From: Actinomycetales bacterium
Lineage (GTDB): Bacteria > Actinomycetota > Actinomycetes > S36-B12 > UBA5976
NCBI GenBank assembly: GCA_018969715.1
Contig: JAGWXT010000022.1
Coordinates: 1-32,597, forward strand
Reading direction: 5' to 3'
DNA length: 32,597 nt
Shown: piece by piece, positions 23,761 to 30,702 of the stretch
How the letters are laid out: each line of letters starts with the position of its first letter
Position numbering within the stretch: the first letter of the stretch is position 1
Position numbers and translations under genes: made by a program
Notes under the pieces: generated by a model
What the model saw: the letters and a program-made list of their open reading frames with translations, nothing else
Told to the model about the DNA's origin: nothing
Databases searched by the model: none

Positions 23761-25305
23761 TCAGTCGAGGTAGTCGCGCAGCACCTGAGATCGCGAGGGA
23801 TGCCGCAGCTTCGACATCGTCTTGGACTCGATCTGCCGGATCCGCTCCCGCGTCACGCCGTAGACATGGCCGATCTCGTCGAGGGTCTTCGGCTGCCCGT
23901 CGGTGAGCCCGAAGCGGAGGCGAACAACCCCCCGCTCCCGCTCGCTGAGCGTTTCGAGCACGCTGTCGAGCTGCTCCTGCAGCAGGGTGAAGGACACCGC
24001 ATCGCTGGGGACGATGGCTTCGGAGTCCTCGATCAGGTCTCCGAACTCGCTGTCCCCTTCCTCCCCGAGCGGGGTATGGAGTGAGATGGGCTCACGACCG
24101 TATTTCTGTACCTCGACGACCTTCTCGGCAGTCATGTCAAGCTCGCGCGCGAGCTCCTCCGGAGTCGGTTCGCGGCCGAGGTCCTGAAGCATCTGGCGCT
24201 GGACGCGCGCGAGCTTGTTGATGACCTCCACCATGTGGACGGGGATGCGAATGGTTCTGGCCTGATCGGCCATTGCACGGGTGATCGCCTGCCGAATCCA
24301 CCATGTCGCATAGGTCGAGAACTTGTAGCCCTTTGTGTAGTCGAACTTCTCCACCGCCCGGATCAGGCCGAGGTTGCCCTCCTGGATGAGATCAAGGAAC
24401 AGCATTCCCCGACCGGTATAGCGCTTGGCCAGTGAGACGACCAATCGCAGGTTCGCCTCCAGCAGGTGGTTCTTCGCCCGCCGCCCATCCTCCGCCACCC
24501 ACTCCATGTCCCTGCGCAGGCGCTTGTCCTTGATGTCGGTCGCCGCAAGTCGCTCCTCCGCGAAGAGCCCGGCCTCGATCCGCTTGGCGAGCTGAACCTC
24601 CTCCTCAGCGTTGAGCAGGGGAACCTTGCCGATCTGCTTGAGGTAGTCCTTGACCGGGTCAGCGGTCGCCCCCGCCACCGTCACCTGCTGGACGGGCTCA
24701 TCGGTGTCATCGGCATCGGACAGGACGAAACTGGCATCCTCCTCCGGGCTGATCGCCCCCTCCGGCTCCAGGTCGGCAGCGAGATCCTTCTCCAGTTCCT
24801 GCTCGAGTCCGGCCGCCTCGTGGAGATCGACAGAGGTGACGTCGTCGCTGAGGATGACCAGGCCGTCGGGGGTATGGACGACCTCGACGTCGGCGATCGC
24901 GTCGCCGGTTGGCGCCGCAGCGGCGGCCGGCACCCCGACCGGGGCGGCCTTTTTCGCGGGAGCCTTCTTCGCGGGGGCGGCCTTTTTCGCGAGGGCGGCC
25001 TGCTTCGCCGGGGCGGCCTGCTTCGCCGGGGCCGCCTTCCTTGCCGGGGCCGCCTTCTTCGCCGGGGCCGCCTTCTTCGCGAGGGCCTTCACCGGCGCCT
25101 GCTTCGCGGGAACCTGCTTCGCGGGAACCTGCTTCGCCGGAGCCTTCTTCGCCGGGGCGGCCTTCTTCACGGGAGCCTTCACCGCGAGGGTCTTCGCCGC
25201 CGCCTGCTTCGCGGGCGCCTTCTTCGCCACCACGGACACCCCCGCCCCGGCGCTGCGACTGCCCGCCCTCGCGCGCACCGCCGGTTGTGCCTTCGTCCCT
25301 GCCAC
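23761..25305 (-). CDS. sigA: Principal sigma factor of RNA polymerase (SigA/HrdB/RpoD)
   Basis: A 514-residue housekeeping sigma-70. Region 1.2 starts near [16 protein letters not shown] (216-231), region 2 is [22 protein letters not shown] to [14 protein letters not shown] (about 279-344, including the -10 and melting residues), region 3 follows, and region 4.2 is [22 protein letters not shown] near 476-497. The first ~122 residues are a basic, low-complexity tail built of repeats such as [10 protein letters not shown] and PAKQV (28-122), then an acidic linker (about 135-205). The GTG start is preceded by AAGGGAG, so this message has a normal leader. Upstream there is a SigR-type promoter motif. 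The repeat DNA at about 24940-25225 could vary in copy number. Confidence 0.97.
   Translation of the reverse strand: MAGTKAQPAVRARAGSRSAGAGVSVVAKKAPAKQAAAKTLAVKAPVKKAAPAKKAPAKQVPAKQVPAKQAPVKALAKKAAPAKKAAPARKAAPAKQAAPAKQAALAKKAAPAKKAPAKKAAPVGVPAAAAAPTGDAIADVEVVHTPDGLVILSDDVTSVDLHEAAGLEQELEKDLAADLEPEGAISPEEDASFVLSDADDTDEPVQQVTVAGATADPVKDYLKQIGKVPLLNAEEEVQLAKRIEAGLFAEERLAATDIKDKRLRRDMEWVAEDGRRAKNHLLEANLRLVVSLAKRYTGRGMLFLDLIQEGNLGLIRAVEKFDYTKGYKFSTYATWWIRQAITRAMADQARTIRIPVHMVEVINKLARVQRQMLQDLGREPTPEELARELDMTAEKVVEVQKYGREPISLHTPLGEEGDSEFGDLIEDSEAIVPSDAVSFTLLQEQLDSVLETLSERERGVVRLRFGLTDGQPKTLDEIGHVYGVTRERIRQIESKTMSKLRHPSRSQVLRDYLD
24940..25225 (-). repeat. Tandem repeats encoding the Lys/Ala-rich sigma-factor tail
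   Basis: Repeated short units (roughly 12-24 bp) coding for [15 protein letters not shown] blocks. The three consecutive PAKQ units at residues 56-69 ([14 protein letters not shown]) are near-identical at DNA level. On the plus strand the same DNA gives a misleading Ala/Phe/Gly-rich frame. Confidence 0.7.
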
Positions 25306-25396
25306 GGGCGCTCCCTTACCTCAATGTGAGCTGGGTGTGGTCGCCACGAGCAGACGTCAAGTCCACACCGGGCATCCCGTCATCTTCCCACGTGGC

Positions 25397-25422
25397 AACG
25401 GCCGACGGTCGAACGCCATTCC
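25397..25422 (-). promoter_or_regulatory. SigR/SigH-type promoter upstream of sigA
   Basis: On the minus strand GGAAT (25422-25418) and GTT (25399-25397) are separated by exactly 18 bp, the consensus of disulfide-stress ECF sigma factors SigR (Streptomyces) and SigH (mycobacteria). The expected transcript would start near 25390 and carry a leader of about 85 nt into the sigA ribosome-binding site. From memory, Streptomyces hrdB has a SigR-dependent promoter. A TTGACG at 25360-25355 may belong to a second, vegetative promoter, but I see no good -10. Confidence 0.6.
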
Positions 25423-25458
25423 CGGCACCCTGGCTTCGGGCCAAACCGGCCAGATCAC

Positions 25459-26469
25459 CTACCCGGTGCGCAGGATTCCAACCGCATCCCTCACCACAAC
25501 GCTGCCCAGCCGTGGCTGCTGGCTGACGATGCCCTCAACCCACTGCCCGGGAACGTCATCCTCGCCGGGCAGCCACCACCGTGCATGCCAGTCGACATCG
25601 AGTCGCACCGGGTGCACCCCCGGACGCCGGAAGACGTGGGCGGCATCCGATCGGAAGGTCCCCGGAGTGCTGCCGGACCAACCGGTCCCGGCGGTCGTCC
25701 CAACTGGCACCGCACACCCGGCTGCGACGCCGACAGTCGTCCACGTCGACTCCCGTGGGCTCACCCGCCAGGTGCACACGGGCTCGGCTCGGACCGCCAC
25801 ATCGATGCCAAGCACCTGAACTGTCATCGTCTGCGGCCCCTCGATGTCATCAGCGAACCAGACGGGGAGTCGGGTGAGGGCCACCGGCGGATGAACGCGC
25901 ACGGCCGACTGCGGCAGGTGGATGGGGACCTCCTCGCGCAGCCGGGATGTGACCTCGCGCACGGTAACCGGACCAGCCGGTCCGATGCAGGCGCTTCCCC
26001 ACGGCTGGAAGGGTTCCCCCTCACGTGCGCGCCATACGCGCATACGGACCGTTCCCGCTCGACACGCGGGCGTGGTCCCGATGCAGACGTTGATGACATC
26101 CCCGTCGGCACGCGTGGGGCAGAAGTCGGTGATCCGCCAGGTGCAGTCGGGGCAGACCGCGGCCTGTCGACGCTGGTCAGAGCTGCCGGTGAAGCCGTCG
26201 GTCAGAAGCAGGGAGCCGCGGACGGTGTACCCGTCATCGGTGGGAGAGACGTCGATGTCAGCGGCCGGCATCCGCAGCTGTGCGGGCGTCACGGAGCCCG
26301 GTGGCGCCGACGCTCCCCCGTGACGAGCACCGGGGGGCCCGGCGGCAGCCCCAGCGTGGACGAGCAGGAGCATTGCAGTGGCGAGAACGAGGACGCCGAG
26401 GGAGCGTGACAGGGCAGGTGATGCCCCGGGGTGCTGGTTGCGAGGCGCAGGGCGGGATGGGGAGAGCAT
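25459..26469 (-). CDS. Secreted protein of unknown function with eight cysteines
   Basis: A 336-residue protein I do not recognise. The N-terminus has basic residues, a hydrophobic core at about 23-40 (LGVLVLATAMLLLVHAGAAA) and Ala-rich cleavage options near 40-43, so it is probably exported by Sec. The mature part has eight cysteines (106, 109, 117, 129, 136, 161, 232, 252), an even number suggesting disulfides. A short motif occurs twice, CTWRI (109-113) and CTWRV (232-236), hinting at two related domains. No enzyme motif, lipobox or C-terminal anchor is visible. It lies between metX and sigA on the same strand, with its own TAGCGT hexamer six bases before the ATG. Confidence 0.75.
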   Translation of the reverse strand: MLSPSRPAPRNQHPGASPALSRSLGVLVLATAMLLLVHAGAAAGPPGARHGGASAPPGSVTPAQLRMPAADIDVSPTDDGYTVRGSLLLTDGFTGSSDQRRQAAVCPDCTWRITDFCPTRADGDVINVCIGTTPACRAGTVRMRVWRAREGEPFQPWGSACIGPAGPVTVREVTSRLREEVPIHLPQSAVRVHPPVALTRLPVWFADDIEGPQTMTVQVLGIDVAVRAEPVCTWRVSPRESTWTTVGVAAGCAVPVGTTAGTGWSGSTPGTFRSDAAHVFRRPGVHPVRLDVDWHARWWLPGEDDVPGQWVEGIVSQQPRLGSVVVRDAVGILRTG

Positions 26470-26475
26470 TCGGCG

Positions 26476-26481
26476 ACGCTA
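26476..26481 (-). promoter_or_regulatory. -10 hexamer TAGCGT for leaderless secreted-protein message
   Basis: TAGCGT fits TANNNT and ends exactly six bases before the ATG at 26469. No Shine-Dalgarno precedes the ATG. Confidence 0.62.
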
Positions 26482-26520
26482 GGTCCGATGCGTCATCCGC
26501 TCTGCCCCGTCCACACTCAT

Positions 26521-26538
26521 CGGGGCATGACTGCCCCG
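26521..26538 (-). terminator. Hairpin after metX, candidate terminator
   Basis: CGGGGCA and TGCCCCG form a perfect 7-bp stem with a 4-nt loop, about 60 nt past the metX stop and before the next gene's promoter. There is no U-tract, as is common for actinobacterial hairpin terminators, so function is tentative. Confidence 0.5.
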
Positions 26539-26600
26539 CCTATTCGATCCGCGAACGCCGGCCCGCACCGACGGGGTCGAAGGCCACAGTGCAATCGCCC

Positions 26601-27761
26601 TCAACGGATGGGCGCTGAACCGCCCTGGCCAAGCGCCTGCCGGACGATCGATCCCACCTCGTCCACCTCAACGAGGAACCCGTCATGACCGACCGCGGAG
26701 GAGATCACCCGCAGCGGTGCCGCGGTCGGAATCAGCTCGACAAGGGCACGCTGGAGCCGTAATGGGTAGAGCCGGTCGGTGTCGATACCGGCGACGTGAA
26801 CCGGTGTGGTCACCCGGCTGAGCGCCGCCGCAACACCACCCCGATGACGTCCGACGTCAAAGGTGCTCATCGCATCGGTGAGCACGATGTAGGCGTTCGC
26901 ATCGAAGCGTCGCGCAAGCTTGACAGCCTGATGGTCGAGGTACGACTGGACGGCGAAGCGGCCGTCCCCCAGCGGGTCCTCTCCCGCCTGCGGCTGCCGG
27001 CCGAACCGCCCCTCGAGTTCCTCATCGCTGCGGTAGGTCAGGTGCGCAAAGCGTCGAGCAAGGCCGAGGCCGCGATGAGGTCCCTCCCCCGGTGCCGCGT
27101 CGTAGTAGTCGCCCCCCCGCCAGTGGGGGTCGGCGGTGATGGCAAGGATCTGCGCGGACTGGGTCGCGATCTGGTCAGCGGTCGCCGCCGCACAGGTGGC
27201 CAGCAGCACGGCACCCCCCACCCGATGGGGGGTCGCAACCAACCACTCAAGCGCGCGCATCCCGCCCATGGAGCCACCGATGACCAGGGCGAATCGCTCG
27301 ATTCCCAGCCGGTCGGCGAGCAGCCGCTCGACAACGACCTGGTCACCCACGGTGATCCTGGGGAACCGCGACCCCCAGGCAGATCCATCGGGCGCCGTTG
27401 AGGCCGGTCCGGTTGTGCCCTGGCAGCCCCCGAGGACGTTCGGGCAGACGATGAACCAGCGATCGGTATCCAGCGGCCGGCCAGGTCCGATCAGCCCCTC
27501 CCACCAGCCGGCCGCCTGTCCCGGGCTGGCTGGACCCGCCACGTGGGAGTCGCCGGTCAGGGCATGATGGATGAGGACCGCATTCCCCGCGTCCGCCGCG
27601 AGGATCCCGTGGGTCTCATACGCGACGCGGACATTAGGCAGGCGGCCCCCCAACTCGAGATCCACCGGGCCGAGATCGGCGAACCGCCGAGAGCCCGGTG
27701 GGTCGCCGTCCCGCCACGCTCCAGTAGCGGGGACGGCGACCTCGGATTGGGGTTCTGCCAC
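26601..27761 (-). CDS. metX: Homoserine O-acetyltransferase
   Basis: Acetylates L-homoserine with acetyl-CoA in methionine synthesis. The 386-residue alpha/beta-hydrolase has NVLGGCQGTTGPAS (108-121), the nucleophile Ser164 in GGSMGGM, the catalytic Asp in GIDTDRLYP (probably Asp329) and His359 in GHDGFL. Its GTG start directly follows the metY stop codon with no gap, with AAGGGCG inside the metY end as ribosome-binding site, so the pair is translationally coupled and under the same riboswitch. Length and motifs are normal. Some family members use succinyl-CoA instead, which sequence alone does not settle. Confidence 0.95.
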   Translation of the reverse strand: MAEPQSEVAVPATGAWRDGDPPGSRRFADLGPVDLELGGRLPNVRVAYETHGILAADAGNAVLIHHALTGDSHVAGPASPGQAAGWWEGLIGPGRPLDTDRWFIVCPNVLGGCQGTTGPASTAPDGSAWGSRFPRITVGDQVVVERLLADRLGIERFALVIGGSMGGMRALEWLVATPHRVGGAVLLATCAAATADQIATQSAQILAITADPHWRGGDYYDAAPGEGPHRGLGLARRFAHLTYRSDEELEGRFGRQPQAGEDPLGDGRFAVQSYLDHQAVKLARRFDANAYIVLTDAMSTFDVGRHRGGVAAALSRVTTPVHVAGIDTDRLYPLRLQRALVELIPTAAPLRVISSAVGHDGFLVEVDEVGSIVRQALGQGGSAPIR

Positions 27762-29081
27762 CTAGGCGCCCTTGGCAGCCCGGAAGCCACCATCGAGATC
27801 GGCGAGGATGTCGGCGATCCCCTCGAGTCCGACGGCCAGCCGGACCAGACCCGGGGTCACACCCGCGGTCAGTTGCTCCGCCGGGGTGAGCTGGGAGTGG
27901 GTGGTCGAGGCGGGGTGGATGACGAGGCTGCGGACGTCGCCGATGTTCGCAACGTGGCTGAACAGCGACAGTCCCTCCACGAAGCGTCGACCCGCGGCGA
28001 CCCCGCCGTCGATCTCGAAGGCGAGCACGGCGCCGGGCCCCTTGGGTGCATAGGTGCGCCCGAGGGAGTACCACGGACTGGTCGGCAGGCCGGCGTAGTG
28101 AACCGTGAGGACCTCGTCTCGCCCAGCAAGGTAGGTGGCAACCTCATGGGCGTTGCTGACGTGCCGCTCCATGCGCAGGCTCAGGGTCTCAAGGCCCTGA
28201 GCGATGAGGAACGCGTTGAACGGTGAGGCAGCTGGCCCGAGGTCGCGCTGCAGCTGCACCCGAGCCTTGAGGATGTAGGACAGGTTGGCCCCGAGCGGTG
28301 AGCCGACACCGAGGTCCCGCGCGTAGACCAGACCGTGGTACGACGGATCGGGGGTGTTGAAGTTCGCGAAGCGCTCCGGATACCGCGCGTAGTCGAATAC
28401 CCCACCGTCAACGATGACCCCGGCAATCGCCGTTCCGTGCCCACCGAGGTACTTCGTGGCCGAGTGGACGACGATATCGGCGCCCCACTCCAGCGGCCGG
28501 ATCAGATAGGGCGTGGCAACGGTGTTGTCCACGACGAGCGGCACCCCCGCCTCGTGGGCGACGTCAGCCACAGCCCGAATGTCGAGGATGTCGTTCTTGG
28601 GGTTCGGGATGGTCTCGGCGAAGAACGCCTTGGTATTCGGGCGGACAGCAGCTCGCCAGGCATCCACATCGTCCTGGCTTTCGACGAAGCTCACCTCGAT
28701 GCCCAACTTCGGGAAGGTGTAGTGGAAGAGGTTGTAGGTGCCCCCGTACAGGCTGGGGCTGCTGACGATGTGGTCACCAGCCTCGGCGAGGTTGAGCAGG
28801 GCGAGGGTCTCGGCAGCCTGCCCGCTGGCGACGAGGAGGGCGCCGACGCCCCCCTCCAGGGACGCCACCCGCTCCTCCACCACGGCCTGCGTGGGATTCA
28901 TGATGCGCGTGTAGATGTTGCCGAACTCCTGGAGTGCGAACAGGTTCGCCGCGTGGGTCGTGTCATTGAAGGTGTATGACGTCGTCTGGTAGATCGGCAG
29001 TGCCCGGGCATTGGTCTGGCTGTCCGGTGACTGTCCAGCGTGGATCTGACGGGTTTCGAAGCTCCACCCTTGAGTGCTCAT
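27762..29081 (-). CDS. metY: O-acetylhomoserine sulfhydrylase (aminocarboxypropyltransferase)
   Basis: PLP enzyme that makes homocysteine from O-acetylhomoserine and sulfide. The 439-residue protein starts MSTQGWSFETRQIHAGQ and has NIYTRIMNPTQAVVEER (55-71), SSPSLYGGTYNLF (107-119), VVDNTVATPYLIRP (183-196) and the PLP lysine in HSATKYLGGHG (Lys210). The ATG at 29081 is preceded by AGGAGG at ideal spacing. An in-frame open region continues upstream to 29315, but it lies inside the riboswitch leader and is not coding. It is the first gene of the metY-metX operon; sulfide use and SAM control fit direct sulfhydrylation. Confidence 0.96.
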   Translation of the reverse strand: MSTQGWSFETRQIHAGQSPDSQTNARALPIYQTTSYTFNDTTHAANLFALQEFGNIYTRIMNPTQAVVEERVASLEGGVGALLVASGQAAETLALLNLAEAGDHIVSSPSLYGGTYNLFHYTFPKLGIEVSFVESQDDVDAWRAAVRPNTKAFFAETIPNPKNDILDIRAVADVAHEAGVPLVVDNTVATPYLIRPLEWGADIVVHSATKYLGGHGTAIAGVIVDGGVFDYARYPERFANFNTPDPSYHGLVYARDLGVGSPLGANLSYILKARVQLQRDLGPAASPFNAFLIAQGLETLSLRMERHVSNAHEVATYLAGRDEVLTVHYAGLPTSPWYSLGRTYAPKGPGAVLAFEIDGGVAAGRRFVEGLSLFSHVANIGDVRSLVIHPASTTHSQLTPAEQLTAGVTPGLVRLAVGLEGIADILADLDGGFRAAKGA

Positions 29082-29102
29082 GTCGCTCCTCCTGGTCTGG
29101 TT

Positions 29103-29124
29103 GCCCACGGTGTCAGTCGTGGGC
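29103..29124 (-). promoter_or_regulatory. Hairpin close to the metY ribosome-binding site
   Basis: GCCCAC and GTGGGC can pair around a 10-nt loop, ending about 10 nt before the AGGAGG. It may be part of the riboswitch expression platform that hides or frees the ribosome site. No U-tract is present. The rest of the leader (29125-29258) shows further GC-rich hairpins, such as CCCC/GGGG at 29247-29232, and no gene. Confidence 0.35.
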
Positions 29125-29258
29125 CCGGCACCGTGCCTGCGAGGCCTCGCCCACACGGGTGCACCGGGGACGTCGTCCGAGCGGACATTCGGCGCCGCGA
29201 CGAGGCGGAGCACATGCCGCAGGGCGTGTAACCCCAGTGCATCGGGGCCTTGCCCTAC

Positions 29259-29377
29259 GCAAGACCCGCGCTTGCTGGGCTCCTGCCTGCCCAGCCAGGT
29301 CTCCTCCGGTAGCACCCCACCGCGGTGGAGGGTTGCCGGCCAGCAAGCCGGGGCTTGACGCTGGCGCTCGGGACCTT
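29259..29377 (-). ncRNA. SAM-IV-type S-adenosylmethionine riboswitch
   Basis: The minus-strand leader of metY matches the actinobacterial SAM-IV aptamer as I remember it. GGTC (29375-29372) pairs with GACC (29301-29298) as P1; GCCAGC pairs with GCTGGC around a CAAGCCCCGGCTTG arm; GGCAACCCTCC-ACCGCGGT-GGGGTGC forms the SAM-binding arm shared with SAM-I. After P1 comes a CTGGGC/GCCCAG hairpin and then GCAAGCGCGGGTC, the conserved 3' pseudoknot partner that separates SAM-IV from SAM-I. It should lower metYX expression when SAM is abundant. About 180 nt of leader separate it from the metY start. Confidence 0.85.
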
Positions 29378-29409
29378 GGCGCTATGCAATCACACGATGG
29401 GATGAGGAC

Positions 29410-29423
29410 TACCCCCGGGGGTA
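29410..29423. promoter_or_regulatory. Perfect 14-bp palindrome TACCCCCGGGGGTA
   Basis: Located between the DUF4192 stop and the metY riboswitch, where the metY promoter should be. The G/C-tract core flanked by TA resembles operators of the CsoR/RcnR/CstR family of metal and persulfide sensors; this is a resemblance only. It could also be a hairpin at the DUF4192 transcript end, but it has no loop. Confidence 0.5.
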
Positions 29424-29430
29424 ATACCGG

Positions 29431-30543
29431 TCAGGCCGCCTGCCTGGCACCGGCCACGGCCTCCCGCACCAGCCACGGCGGGAGCCCCTGTTCAAGGCCC
29501 CGCGCGAGCAGCCGAGCCAGGGTGTAGCCCGGCTCCACCTCAAGTGCCCGGGCCACTGCGACGTTCGCCCGCACCCCGTCGCCGTGGAGCCAGGCGAGGA
29601 TGCCGCAGACGGTCAGGACCGGCGCAAGGTGCGTTGCGGGCGCAACCTGGCTCAGCACCCGCAGCCGCTCGATGAGGCCGCGGCAGCGCTCGTCATCCAG
29701 CTCCTCGACGAGGGTGACAAGGGCGGCGATCAGCGGATCCCGAGTGGGGATCGTCCGCAGGGCCCGCATCAGGTGGGGGGCCCAATCGGGCAGCAGGTCC
29801 ACCGGTACCACCGCCCCGGCAGGACCGCGCACATCAGCGGCAATCCGTGCGGCGATGTCCTCGGCTGACGCTTCCGGATCGATGTCCGCCCGTGCGTCGA
29901 CGGCTGGCTGAGCGTCGGCTGCGATCTTCGGGTGGACAACCGCCACTGTGTCGACCGTTGACGTGGGGTCGCCCACCGCCCCGATGCGAATGTCCGCCAC
30001 GAGCCGCCGTCGCAGATCAACGGCGACAGAGTCGGCCCGCGATCGGAATCCGGCGACGATCAGATCTCGGGTGGCGGCCACAGCGCTGCCCCGCGCGACC
30101 AAGGCCGCCTCGGCCGGCTCGGTGACGGTGTCGATCGGTCGACCTTCCGGCGGGCAGCAGCGGGGGTCGTCGCAGAGGGCGGAGCGCCACCGGATGGTCG
30201 AGTGCGGGTCACCCTCGATGATGAGCAGATCCAACAGCCGGAGTCCTGCGGCGGCAACCGCAGATTGCACCGGCGCTCCTGCCGGTGGGGACAGGTGTGC
30301 AACGGGTGGGTACAGCGCGACGACGCACCCAGCCGCTGGCTCGCGCATGTTGCCGGTGATTGTGTGGAGGAGCTCGGCGACCTGCTGTGATCCGGGCGGC
30401 CAGTCAGCGCGGGCCACAGCTGCAACGCGGTTGTCAACCCCCAGCACAACGACAACGACGCTCGAACAGGGGTGGAAGCCAATGAGGTGCGGAAGGACAG
30501 CAACGAGGGCACGTGGGCCGCGGACGACGATGGTGGAGTCCAT
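29431..30543 (-). CDS. DUF4192 family protein
   Basis: A 370-residue actinobacterial protein of unknown function. The N-terminus RGPRALVAVLPHLIGFHPCSSVVVVVLG (8-35) is the DUF4192 hallmark, followed by repeating alpha/beta segments (LLDLLIIEGD, ALCDDPRCCPPEGRPID). A CDDPRCC cluster near 128-134 is also typical. The C-terminal part (about 250-365) is helical and Ala/Leu-rich, with a TPR-like look (WLHGDGVRANVAVARALEVEPGYTLARLL). No signal peptide. It commonly occurs near sigA in actinobacteria. The ATG at 30543 has GAGGGT six bases upstream, which may be a ribosome site or a -10. Confidence 0.85.
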   Translation of the reverse strand: MDSTIVVRGPRALVAVLPHLIGFHPCSSVVVVVLGVDNRVAAVARADWPPGSQQVAELLHTITGNMREPAAGCVVALYPPVAHLSPPAGAPVQSAVAAAGLRLLDLLIIEGDPHSTIRWRSALCDDPRCCPPEGRPIDTVTEPAEAALVARGSAVAATRDLIVAGFRSRADSVAVDLRRRLVADIRIGAVGDPTSTVDTVAVVHPKIAADAQPAVDARADIDPEASAEDIAARIAADVRGPAGAVVPVDLLPDWAPHLMRALRTIPTRDPLIAALVTLVEELDDERCRGLIERLRVLSQVAPATHLAPVLTVCGILAWLHGDGVRANVAVARALEVEPGYTLARLLARGLEQGLPPWLVREAVAGARQAA

Positions 30544-30702
30544 GGCGTCACCCTCGCGTGTGACGAGATGCGGGACGTGGCTTCATCGCGCCCTGCCCAT
30601 GACGCGCGCCTGTGGAGTGACGAGCCCGCATTCCACGGGACCCGAGGTCGTCGGTCACCCCCGAGCAAATGGCCGCGGCAGGGGACACGGGATACTCCTG
30701 CT
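30544..30702. promoter_or_regulatory. Divergent region between DUF4192 and ABC transporter genes
   Basis: Holds GATACT at 30691-30696, six bases before the GTG at 30703, a good -10 match for a leaderless ABC transporter message. On the minus strand GAGGGT (30555-30550) ends six bases before the DUF4192 ATG. An in-frame ATG at 30568 could extend the transporter by 45 residues (Arg/Ser/Pro-rich), which I consider less likely. Confidence 0.5.

Noticed and set aside
24650..25819. Plus-strand frame with repeated AxFAG units, resembling a pentapeptide-repeat protein
   Set aside because: It is the reverse-frame reading of the PAKKA repeats in sigA; the sigma factor frame is certain.
29082..29315. 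Upstream extension of metY into the leader
   Set aside because: The extension overlaps the riboswitch, while the ATG at 29081 has a perfect Shine-Dalgarno and the family N-terminus.
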